NCBI GenBank assembly: GCA_900544465.1
Contig: UQVT01000039.1
Span: 1-13,770 of the forward strand
Direction: 5' to 3'
DNA: 13,770 nucleotides
From: an uncultured Collinsella sp.
Lineage (GTDB): Bacteria > Actinomycetota > Coriobacteriia > Coriobacteriales > Coriobacteriaceae
Shown: positions 1 to 13,080 of the stretch, in pieces
Layout of the letters: each line of letters starts with the position of its first letter
Position numbering within the stretch: position 1 is the stretch's first letter
The notes under the pieces: generated by a model
The model's input: only the letters and a program-made list of their open reading frames with translations
The model's database searches: none
Told to the model about the DNA's origin: nothing
Made by a program: the position numbers and the translations under genes

Positions 1-106
1 GACGGAAAGCACATTAAGTGCTTTCCTTTGCGTGCGGAACTCGCGACAAACTTAAAACCTGGGCCGCCCGGGCTGGGGATCCGACGTGCTCGTTGGGGCA
101 ACGTTC
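1..106 (+). repeat. Nested palindromic element, copy 1 (left part outside the window)
   Basis: Right-hand part of the element seen complete at 2093-2281. Bases 1-55 are identical to 2175-2229. They include the hairpin 4-12/18-26 with loop ATTAA and tip CACATTAAGTG, then GTGCGGAACTCGCGACAAAC. Bases 56-81 are the right arm of the long stem. They differ from copy 2 at about a third of positions. The left arm should lie just upstream of the window. The tail at 82-106 matches 2257-2281 at 24 of 25 bases and contains a small GACG/CGTT hairpin. No coding function is apparent. Confidence 0.8.
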
Positions 107-108
107 CC

Positions 109-144
109 TGCCAAAAAGGGACAGGTTAATTTTGGTCGGTTTTA
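109..144 (+). repeat. Inverted repeat, left copy, bracketing the sigma/anti-sigma locus
   Basis: Starts TGCCAAAAAGGGACAGG and matches the reverse complement of 2053-2088 at about 32 of 36 positions. Both copies read inward toward the sigma/anti-sigma pair. AAAAAGGGACAGG-type sequences are, from memory, common in intergenic repeats of gut bacteria and near REP-type elements, but I cannot assign a family. No obvious target-site duplication flanks the two copies. Confidence 0.75.
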
Positions 145-375
145 TCTGGGAAACGTGGCCGATTACGGTAGTCAGTATCTTTTTGCAGCATCTAGATCGA
201 CGACGTTTTCGGAAGTGCGGAGAAAATTCGCAAACCTCCAAGCAGACCGGCATATTTAACGACAAAACCGCAGCTCAGCAGTGGGTCAAATTTTAGGTGT
301 GCTTAACGGTTCTGAGTTTTTCACCGCACTTCCGATGACCAGATGAATAGCGCCCGATCCAACCATCCATGTTTC
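145..375. other. Non-coding stretch with a widely spaced inverted repeat
   Basis: No convincing gene. The one clear structure is an inverted repeat: TCGGAAGTGCGG followed by AGAAAA at 209-226, and its reverse complement at 317-335 with one internal mismatch. The arms are about 90 bases apart. A plus-strand reading frame crosses the area but has no plausible ribosome binding site and is built from repeat sequence. The stretch may be a decayed repeat unit that begins at the 109-144 repeat. Confidence 0.5.
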
Positions 376-410
376 GCAAAATAGGCCGCTTCCCCTAGTA
401 GGAAGCGGCC
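376..410 (-). terminator. Rho-independent terminator after the anti-sigma gene
   Basis: A perfect 10-bp GC-rich stem (384-393 with 401-410) has a 7-base loop. On the minus strand it is followed by TATTTTG. It begins 8 bases past the anti-sigma stop codon. The T tract is short and interrupted, so it may be weaker than the rpoC terminator. Confidence 0.8.
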
Positions 411-417
411 CCAAATC

Positions 418-1494
418 TTACGAATAGACGATGGTAAAGGGCTCTTTCGTTTCGGTCTCCCCTGTTGATGTATACCTCACAATTTCAAGGGTTACCGAGA
501 CAACTTGATCGACATCAATCAACTTCGTTGGCACCCAGATGTTCTCTCCGCTATTGCGCCCATAAGAAAAATATAAGTTGAACACCCCTGCGTCGTCATC
601 TTCGATAATCTGCTCCGATCCATCCTTGTAGCTGACGGTCAGCTTATTATCAACTGCTTCATAGCCCAAATCATCGATGTGCGTCTGGATGGAAAACGGG
701 CTAATCTCAAGAGGCGAGTCACCGGAGCGGAGTTCCTTTGTATCGACGTACGCTCCAATATTGAACTCGGGTGTCGACGCCTCAAACCGCCTCGCACTCT
801 CACTTTCACCCTCGGTCCAATGGATATTCCAGGTGACAGCATGTTGCAAATCTCGCTCGCGATCCATAGCGGCAAAGTACATCGTGCCATTAATGACAGT
901 ATCGCTTGATGTGTCCTTATCAATTGTGCTGCGTGTGTCAGGCCATTCCTCGCCGAACTTCATATCGGGCGTGCCGATGCCCTGCTCTTCTTCACCATAG
1001 AGAACAAGTTCGCCAATCTCTGCTGCTGGCTTGTAGTAGTTAACTCCATTTGGATTGGACAACGTAAACGTCACGGCTCCGCAGCCGTTTTGGTCGATTG
1101 CCATCTCATGGATATCAAGCGTATAGCCGTTGCCCTCGACGGACAGATTAACCTCCTGGACTGCGCCTTCCAGGCTTTGGGGCGCGATGCCATCGCCAAA
1201 CTCTCTGGTGTAGGTATATTTAGTTCCCGATGAGCCGCCGTTGGTCCAGGTAATGGAATCCCCGTTGCCGTGGTTTCCCCAGGCAGAGGCAAAATAGCTG
1301 GAATTGACGAAGGCGTAGGCGACCCCTCCGGTCGCCAGCACTCCGGCAAGGCATCCGATCACGGCAACATACAGAGGCTTCGCGTGACCCTTTCGGCGAA
1401 GCGGCTCACCAGCAGCGGCATAAAGAACACGGTCAGCAAGATCGCTATCGGCTTGGACGGACTCGAAGGCCTGCTTGATTTGATTGGATTTCAC
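418..1494 (-). CDS. Membrane-anchored anti-sigma factor with extracytoplasmic sensor domain
   Basis: A 358-residue protein starting at GTG, with GAGGAGGG six bases upstream inside the end of the sigma gene. The short N-terminal cytoplasmic segment (1-40) has no HxxxCxxC zinc motif, so it is not a classical ZAS anti-sigma. One hydrophobic segment lies at about 41-62. A long extracytoplasmic region (63-358) follows, rich in Gly, Thr, Glu and aromatics, with a beta-strand look that recalls the DUF4179/DUF5643-type tails of Firmicutes anti-sigma factors. That family name is a guess. The 50-base overlap with the sigma gene implies translational coupling. Inferred role: hold the partner ECF sigma at the membrane until an envelope signal arrives. 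Base composition is less GC-rich than rpoBC, consistent with acquired or variable DNA. Confidence is good for an anti-sigma role and low for the signal. Confidence 0.8.
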   Translation of the reverse strand: MKSNQIKQAFESVQADSDLADRVLYAAAGEPLRRKGHAKPLYVAVIGCLAGVLATGGVAYAFVNSSYFASAWGNHGNGDSITWTNGGSSGTKYTYTREFGDGIAPQSLEGAVQEVNLSVEGNGYTLDIHEMAIDQNGCGAVTFTLSNPNGVNYYKPAAEIGELVLYGEEEQGIGTPDMKFGEEWPDTRSTIDKDTSSDTVINGTMYFAAMDRERDLQHAVTWNIHWTEGESESARRFEASTPEFNIGAYVDTKELRSGDSPLEISPFSIQTHIDDLGYEAVDNKLTVSYKDGSEQIIEDDDAGVFNLYFSYGRNSGENIWVPTKLIDVDQVVSVTLEIVRYTSTGETETKEPFTIVYS

Positions 1495-1963
1495 GGTCGC
1501 CCTCCTCTAGGATGAACTTGAGCTTCGATCTGCCGCGAGCCAAACGCGTTCGAACAGTCGCGGCTGGCACATGCAATAACTCGGCAATCTCTGAGGTCGA
1601 AAAGCCCAGATAGTAATAGAGCATGATGGGAACACGGAATCGTTCCGGAAGTCGCATAACGTCTGACAGGACCGCCTTGGTCTCCTCCTGCGCCGTCGAA
1701 AGCGAATCGGCCAGGTTCTCAATATCCTCCACACGCCTCCATGGCTTTCGAAAGAGAGATTTGCATTCATTGATCGTGACCCGGATAAGCCATCGACGAA
1801 GATGTTCCCAGCTTTCAAATTGGGCATCGCTTTTGAGTAACTTCAGAAAGACGTCTTGAGCGACATCGTCGGCATCGGCACGATCGCGCAGATACGTCAA
1901 TGCGATTCGAAACACGACATCACGGTGATCCTCGACCGCCTGTCTAAAAGCTTGTTCTTCCAT
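1445..1963 (-). CDS. ECF-type RNA polymerase sigma factor
   Basis: A 172-residue sigma-70 family protein. Region 2 covers about residues 8-75, with DADDVAQDVFLKLL as region 2.2 and HLRRWLIRVTINECKSLFRK as 2.3/2.4. Region 4 covers about 108-155 and contains LPERFRVPIMLYYYLGFSTS and the helix-turn-helix SEIAELLHVPAATVRTRLAR. There is no region 1.1 or 3, as expected for the ECF group. The ATG at 1963 is chosen because GGGAGGTGATT lies directly before it. An upstream in-frame ATG at 2089 would translate the 36-bp inverted repeat and start before the predicted promoter. The 3' end overlaps the anti-sigma start. It probably recruits core polymerase to envelope-stress promoters, including its own. 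Confidence 0.93.
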   Translation of the reverse strand: MEEQAFRQAVEDHRDVVFRIALTYLRDRADADDVAQDVFLKLLKSDAQFESWEHLRRWLIRVTINECKSLFRKPWRRVEDIENLADSLSTAQEETKAVLSDVMRLPERFRVPIMLYYYLGFSTSEIAELLHVPAATVRTRLARGRSKLKFILEEGDREIQSNQAGLRVRPSR

Positions 1964-1964
1964 A

Positions 1965-1980
1965 ATCACCTCCCGGTGAT
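1965..1980 (-). promoter_or_regulatory. Hairpin enclosing the ribosome binding site of the sigma gene
   Basis: On the mRNA, AUCACC pairs with GGUGAU across a GGGA loop, which fits the GNRA tetraloop pattern. The Shine-Dalgarno sequence GGGAGGUGAU lies wholly within the loop and 3' stem, one base before the AUG. Folding would hide the site, so initiation may depend on melting, a bound factor or ribosome standby. Confidence 0.6.
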
Positions 1981-2013
1981 GCTGATGTTTCTTGATGAGG
2001 TCCTCACCATAGA

Positions 2014-2040
2014 TACGCTTTGACCGAACGAAATGTTTCA
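2014..2040 (-). promoter_or_regulatory. Probable autoregulated ECF promoter (SigW-like)
   Basis: The minus strand carries TGAAAC (2035-2040) and CGTA (2014-2017) separated by 17 bases. This matches the known B. subtilis SigW-type consensus TGAAAC-N16/17-CGTA. Predicted transcription start is about 2007, giving a leader of about 45 bases to the ATG at 1963. I saw no second match in the window. Confidence 0.75.
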
Positions 2041-2052
2041 AATTCAAGCAGG

Positions 2053-2088
2053 AATAACCTACCAAAATAAACCTGTCCCTTTTTGGCA
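2053..2088 (-). repeat. Inverted repeat, right copy, bracketing the sigma/anti-sigma locus
   Basis: Reverse-complement partner of 109-144, with about 32 of 36 matching positions. Its inner end lies 12 bases upstream of the ECF promoter -35 box, so the repeats enclose promoter, both genes and terminator. Confidence 0.75.
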
Positions 2089-2092
2089 TAAA

Positions 2093-2281
2093 GGAATCCC
2101 CTCCTGTGCGCGGGGGCGGATTCCCGGCCCGGGCTGCCGGCGGCTTAAGTTTGCTGCTCTACAGTCCTGCGCAAGACGGAAAGCACATTAAGTGCTTTCC
2201 TTTGCGTGCGGAACTCGCGACAAACTTAAGCCGCCGGCAGCCCGGGCCGGGAATCCGACGTGCTCGTCGGGGCAACGTTCC
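2093..2281 (+). repeat. Nested palindromic element, copy 2 (complete)
   Basis: The core is a perfect 36-bp stem (2118-2153 with 2221-2256). It encloses an asymmetric internal loop with AGTCCTG (5' side) and GTGCGGAA (3' side). Inside is a 9-bp hairpin, 2178-2186/2192-2200, with loop ATTAA. Outside the stem, GGAA/TTCC (2093-2096/2278-2281) and CCCC/GGGG (2098-2101/2269-2272) can form a base helix. A side hairpin GACG-TGCT-CGTC lies at 2257-2268. The element lies between the rpoC terminator and the sigma promoter region and encodes no plausible protein. Whether it acts as RNA, single-stranded DNA or a mobile repeat is unknown. Confidence 0.85.
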
Positions 2282-2286
2282 TCACC

Positions 2287-2323
2287 AAAAAAGACCCGCT
2301 CCCCTGTTGGGAAGCGGGTCTTT
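2287..2323 (-). terminator. Rho-independent terminator after rpoC
   Basis: An 11-bp perfect stem (2290-2300 with 2313-2323) is extended by CCC/GGG across one mismatch, with a 4-base loop. A run of six T follows on the minus strand. It starts 26 bases past the rpoC stop. The short TTT on the other strand may give weak plus-strand termination. Confidence 0.92.
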
Positions 2324-2349
2324 GGAAGGGCGGTTAACGTACTAGGAAA

Positions 2350-6825
<4,476 letters not shown>

Positions 6826-6831
6826 AGTCAA

Positions 6832-10323
<3,492 letters not shown>

Positions 10324-10396
10324 CAGGTTTTTCCTCCTTCACGGAAATGCTCGGTGGGTTGGCGAGGCATAGCTTCGCCAGTTATCGCAACCTAAT

Positions 10397-10424
10397 AGTT
10401 TATCAGGTACCGACCGTTGGGCAA
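10397..10424 (-). promoter_or_regulatory. Probable sigma-70-type promoter of rpoBC
   Basis: The minus strand shows TTGCCC (10419-10424), a 16-base spacer and TAAACT (10397-10402) preceded by TGA, which gives an extended -10. Predicted start is about 10390, with a leader of about 66 bases that can form a small hairpin (10360-10365 with 10375-10380). It is the best match between the galU terminator and rpoB, but only 4 of 6 bases fit in each box. Confidence 0.5.
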
Positions 10425-10501
10425 GAAAAGCCTTGACGCGATTGAGTTTTTGGAGTAGCAAAGTTTTTCGACAGAAAACACGCAGGTAGATAGTGGTATA
10501 C

Positions 10502-10533
10502 CGAACATCTGTTCATATATTTTCTGTGAACAG
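10502..10533. promoter_or_regulatory. LexA-like palindrome and adjoining GAAC half-site
   Basis: CGAACATCTGTTCA (10502-10515) has the form GAAC-N4-GTTC, the core of the Gram-positive LexA (DinR) SOS box. Its GTTC arm also forms a perfect 7-bp inverted repeat, CTGTTCA...TGAACAG, with 10527-10533 across an AT-rich 11-base spacer. There are thus three half-sites in a row. The site lies between the galU terminator and the rpoB promoter. No clear promoter is attached. Confidence 0.4.
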
Positions 10534-10556
10534 AGAGCCGGCAATCGCAGCTCTTA

Positions 10557-10590
10557 TAAAAAACGGGCGCGAACCGAGGTCCGCGCCCGT
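10557..10590 (-). terminator. Rho-independent terminator after galU
   Basis: A 9-bp GC-rich stem ACGGGCGCG/CGCGCCCGT (10563-10571 with 10582-10590) has a 10-base loop and is followed by six T on the minus strand. It begins 20 bases after the galU stop and separates galU from rpoB. Confidence 0.92.
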
Positions 10591-10610
10591 AAATGTCGAT
10601 GTCCGAAGGC

Positions 10611-11519
10611 TTACTTGCGCATCAAGCCGCCGCGCTCGTCGATGGCGTCCCAGAAGGCGCTTGCAAAGCGAGGATCGCTTGCAGCCATGAGAGCGTTGGT
10701 GGCCATCCAGCCAGAGGGAGTGCCGGTGTCGTAGCCCGACAGCGGGTCGATGACGACCGCGTACATGGCCTCGCGGTCGAGCGAGCGGGCCATGGCGTCG
10801 GTAAGCTGAATCTCGCCGCCCTTGCCGGCCTGCTGATCAGCGAGCAGGTCCATGACCAGCGGGCTCAGCAGATAACGGCCGACAATGTACAGGTTGGACG
10901 GAGCCGCCTCGGGAGCGGGCTTCTCGACCAGACCGCCGATGCGCCAGACAGCGCCCGGCTCTGCATCGGCAACGTCCTCGGCGCCCTCGAGCGAACCGAC
11001 GCGCTCGCCGGCGATAACGCCGTAGCGGCTGACTTCCTCGGGCGAGCAAGCAGCGACGGCGATAACCGAAGCTCCACCGTGCTCCTTGGAAACGGCGAGC
11101 ATCTTGTCGCAGATGTCGCGATTAGGCACAACGTAGTCGCCCAGAAGAACCAGGAAGTTCTCCCCTGCCACGGCGTCGGCAGCAGAGCGGATAGCATGGC
11201 CGAGGCCCTTGGGCTCGTACTGATAACGGAAGTCGACCGGCATACCGCCAGCGTGGGCGACGGCATCGGCATAGGCGTTCTTGCCGCGCTCGCGCAGCAG
11301 GTTCTCGAGCGAGCGATCGGGCTGGAAGTAGTTCAGTAGCTCGGGCTTACCGGGAGATGTAACGATGATGGCGTCGTCGACTTCCTCGGGGTCGAGCGCC
11401 TCCTCGACGACGTACTGAATGACGGGCTTGTCGAGCACCGGCAGCATCTCTTTGGGCGTGCACTTGGTGCCAGGCAGAAAACGCGTGCCAAGACCGGCGG
11501 CGGGGATGATTGCCTTCAT
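10611..11519 (-). CDS. galU: UTP--glucose-1-phosphate uridylyltransferase
   Basis: Makes UDP-glucose from UTP and glucose-1-phosphate in the cytosol, feeding galactose use and cell-surface glycan or glycolipid synthesis. The protein has 302 residues, the normal size for bacterial GalU. The N-terminal nucleotide-binding loop AAGLGTRFLPGTK (7-19) and TPKEMLPVLDKPVIQYVVEE are typical. EPKGLGHAIRSA, FLVLLGDYVV and, later, GGLVEKP follow in family order. The ATG at 11519 is chosen because MKAIIPAAG is the family N-terminus; the upstream in-frame extension has no family similarity. AAAGGA lies about 12 bases before it, a long spacing. The gene has its own promoter and terminator, although it sits between rplL and rpoBC. 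A dTDP-glucose synthase (RmlA) is less likely, because the TKCTPKEMLPV signature is that of GalU. Confidence 0.95.
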   Translation of the reverse strand: MKAIIPAAGLGTRFLPGTKCTPKEMLPVLDKPVIQYVVEEALDPEEVDDAIIVTSPGKPELLNYFQPDRSLENLLRERGKNAYADAVAHAGGMPVDFRYQYEPKGLGHAIRSAADAVAGENFLVLLGDYVVPNRDICDKMLAVSKEHGGASVIAVAACSPEEVSRYGVIAGERVGSLEGAEDVADAEPGAVWRIGGLVEKPAPEAAPSNLYIVGRYLLSPLVMDLLADQQAGKGGEIQLTDAMARSLDREAMYAVVIDPLSGYDTGTPSGWMATNALMAASDPRFASAFWDAIDERGGLMRK

Positions 11520-11615
11520 GTTATTCAAAGATCCTTTCGCAGGCGCAAAAGCGCCCCATGCGTGCGGCGCACGGCCGCAGACCAAATTGCGATACCCAAG
11601 CATCTTACCGCTGGA

Positions 11616-11643
11616 ACTATATGTCGCTACAAGGCAGAGACAA
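11616..11643 (-). promoter_or_regulatory. Probable galU promoter
   Basis: The minus strand has TTGTCT (11638-11643), a 16-base spacer and TATAGT (11616-11621, 5 of 6 consensus). Predicted start is about 11609, leaving a 90-base leader. The leader contains a small hairpin GGCGC-TTTT-GCGCC (11542-11555) upstream of the ribosome binding site. Confidence 0.6.
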
Positions 11644-11765
11644 TTCTTCAGCAGGTCAACGCAAATTATTGCTCGAATGGTGCAATTTTATTGCCCAACG
11701 GCAGGGCACCCGATACGACGCAAATCACAGAATACGGCAGTTTGAGCTACCGATGTCGAGGGACT

Positions 11766-11802
11766 GAAAAACAAAAAAGACGGGGCTCGCAATGCGAACC
11801 CC
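11766..11802 (-). terminator. Rho-independent terminator after rplL
   Basis: A 9-bp stem with one G-U pair (11782-11790 with 11794-11802) has a 3-base loop. It is followed on the minus strand by TCTTTTTTGTTTTT. It separates the rplJL unit from galU. Confidence 0.9.
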
Positions 11803-11833
11803 GCCTGCAAAGAAATCTGGCGAGAAAGCCTGA

Positions 11834-12211
11834 TTACTTGAGGGTGACAGCAGCGCCAGCAGCCTCGAGCTTCTCCTTGGCAGCCTCGGCGTCCTCCTTC
11901 TTGGCACCCTCGAGAACAGCCTTGGGAGCGCCCTCGACGACCTCCTTGGCCTCCTTCAGGCCAAGGTTGGTGAGCTCACGGACGGCCTTGATGACCTGGA
12001 TCTTGTTGTCGCCGAAGCCCTCGAGCACGACGTCAAACTCGGTCTTCTCCTCGGCCTCAGCAGCGCCAGCAGCGGGAGCGGCGACAACAGCGGCAGGAGC
12101 AGCGGCGGAAACGCCGAAGGTGTCCTCGATAGCCTTAACGAGCTCGGAAGCCTCGAGAAGGGTCATTTCCTTAAGAGCATCGATGATCTCATCGGTGGTA
12201 AGCTTAGCCAT
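11834..12211 (-). CDS. rplL: 50S ribosomal protein L7/L12
   Basis: Multicopy stalk protein of the large ribosomal subunit that recruits and activates translation GTPases. It has 125 residues. The N-terminal dimerisation/L10-binding domain MAKLTTDEIIDALKEMTLLE (1-20 onward to about 35) is followed by an Ala/Pro-rich hinge (about 37-52). The C-terminal factor-binding domain (about 55-125) contains KTEFDVVLEG, VIKAVRELTNLGLKEAKEVV and ends GAAVTLK, all family-typical. The ATG at 12211 has AAGGA seven bases upstream; the longer frame adds non-conserved residues. It follows rplJ after 102 bases holding three hairpins. Confidence 0.98.
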   Translation of the reverse strand: MAKLTTDEIIDALKEMTLLEASELVKAIEDTFGVSAAAPAAVVAAPAAGAAEAEEKTEFDVVLEGFGDNKIQVIKAVRELTNLGLKEAKEVVEGAPKAVLEGAKKEDAEAAKEKLEAAGAAVTLK

Positions 12212-12229
12212 TTCTAAGTCCTTTCGGTT

Positions 12230-12298
12230 TCCGTGCGGATGCACGGAGATCAGTTAAAACACGGCGCGAATGCGCCAGGGGTGCGGCGTTGCCGCCGC
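12230..12298 (-). promoter_or_regulatory. Three hairpins between rplJ and rplL
   Basis: In transcript order: GCGGCG-GCAA-CGCCGC (12283-12298, GNRA-type loop), GGCGC-ATTC-GCGCC followed by GTGTTTT (12263-12276, weak terminator-like), and TCCGTGC-ATCC-GCACGGA (12230-12247). They may tune or process the mRNA so that L7/L12 is made in excess over L10. That function is inferred; the hairpins are seen directly. Confidence 0.6.
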
Positions 12299-12313
12299 GG
12301 GTGAAAACAGCAA

Positions 12314-12835
12314 CTAGGCTGCCTTCTGCTCGGAGACCTGCTGGATCGAACGAGCGAGACCAGAGGAAACGCCGTTGACGCAGACAGCGATGTCGCGAGC
12401 GAAACCGGAGATGAGACCGGCGATCTGGCCGAGAAGCTGATCCTTGGTGGGCAGCTCGGCGATAGCCTTAACATCATCAGCGGAAACGGCCTTGCCGTCG
12501 GAGATACCGCCCTTGATCTCAAGGACGCCCTTGGACTTAGCGGAGAAGTCCTTAAGGGCCTTAGCGGCCTCGACCGGCTCGGTCTCGTAGAACACATAAG
12601 CGACGGGGCCGGCGAGGATCTCGTCGATCTCGGGCTGCTCCTGGTTCTTGAGAGCGATCTTGACCAGGTTGTTCTTGTAGACCTTCATCTCGGCGCCGCA
12701 CTCGCGAAGCTGATGACGCAGCTCCTGAGCCTGCTTAACCGTCAGACCGTTGTAGTTGACGACGAACAGACCGGCGTTCTCGGCGATACGGGACTCGATC
12801 TCTGCAACCTTGTCGATTTTGTACTGCTGGGGCAT
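12314..12835 (-). CDS. rplJ: 50S ribosomal protein L10
   Basis: Base of the ribosomal stalk: binds 23S rRNA with its N-terminal domain and carries L7/L12 dimers on its C-terminal helix. The protein has 173 residues, normal for the family. LFVVNYNGLTVKQAQELRHQ and MKVYKNNLVKIAL in the first 65 residues are the rRNA-binding signature. The C-terminal helix (about 135-173) includes GQIAGLISGFARDIA. The ATG has GAGGAGGTG six bases upstream. As the first gene after the L10 leader it is expected to be repressed by its own product (the L10-L7/L12 complex) binding that leader. Confidence 0.97.
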   Translation of the reverse strand: MPQQYKIDKVAEIESRIAENAGLFVVNYNGLTVKQAQELRHQLRECGAEMKVYKNNLVKIALKNQEQPEIDEILAGPVAYVFYETEPVEAAKALKDFSAKSKGVLEIKGGISDGKAVSADDVKAIAELPTKDQLLGQIAGLISGFARDIAVCVNGVSSGLARSIQQVSEQKAA

Positions 12836-12898
12836 GAATTACACCTCCTCGAATTCTTTCCGGGCACGGTCCGCCACAAGGACGTGACGGGGGCATGT

Positions 12899-12937
12899 CC
12901 AAAAAGAAAGCCCCCGCGCTGCATGAGCGACGGGGGC
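12899..12937 (-). terminator. Attenuator-like terminator in the rplJ leader
   Basis: GCCCCCG pairs with CGGGGGC (12910-12916 with 12931-12937), with an inner CGCT/AGCG extension. TTTCTTTTTGG follows on the minus strand. It lies between the L10-binding leader and rplJ, 64 bases before the start codon, so it is placed to act as an L10-controlled attenuator rather than a gene-end terminator. Confidence 0.85.
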
Positions 12938-12957
12938 GAGAAGACATATCTACTCGA

Positions 12958-13029
12958 CCACCTCGGCTGGCGGGAAGTCCCATTAAGCTCGCGGGCGATG
13001 CCCGTTTGCACCGGCTGTCTCTGGCAGCG
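12958..13029 (-). promoter_or_regulatory. Ribosomal protein L10 leader
   Basis: The minus-strand RNA carries GCCAGAGACAGCCGGTGC, a variable hairpin GGGC-ATC-GCCC, CTTAATGGGACTT and then CCAGCCGAGGTGG. This is the order of conserved blocks of the known L10 leader, which mimics the L10 site on 23S rRNA. It lies directly upstream of the attenuator and rplJ. Binding of L10 with L7/L12 would be expected to lower rplJL expression. Confidence 0.87.
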
Positions 13030-13051
13030 GATTCGTGCGTGAACTGAAAGT

Positions 13052-13080
13052 ATTATGGCGGGGACCCCGGCGTCGGTCAA
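13052..13080 (-). promoter_or_regulatory. rplJL promoter
   Basis: The minus strand has TTGACC (13075-13080), a 17-base spacer and CATAAT (13052-13057), 5 of 6 consensus in each box. Predicted start is about 13045, about 210 bases before rplJ and just ahead of the L10 leader. The -35 box lies within the outer stem of the palindromic element at 13070-13287. Confidence 0.8.

Noticed and set aside
18..296. Plus-strand 92-codon frame at the left edge
   Set aside because: It runs through the palindromic element and the inverted repeat, has no ribosome binding site, and its only familiar stretch (PKRDRLILVGF) is the translation of the repeat.
1964..2089. Longer sigma factor starting at 2089
   Set aside because: The extra 42 residues translate the inverted repeat and the predicted promoter; a near-perfect ribosome binding site sits right before the ATG at 1963.
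10493..10690. Small plus-strand open frame upstream of rpoB
   Set aside because: It crosses the galU terminator and the end of galU, has no ribosome binding site and no recognisable product.
11520..11603. N-terminal extension of GalU
   Set aside because: The 28 added residues are unlike the family; MKAIIPAAG is the standard GalU start.
12978..12990. CATTAAG in the rplJ leader as another copy of the palindromic element
   Set aside because: It lacks the paired flanks and the GTGCGGAA block; it belongs to the conserved CTTAATG part of the L10 leader.
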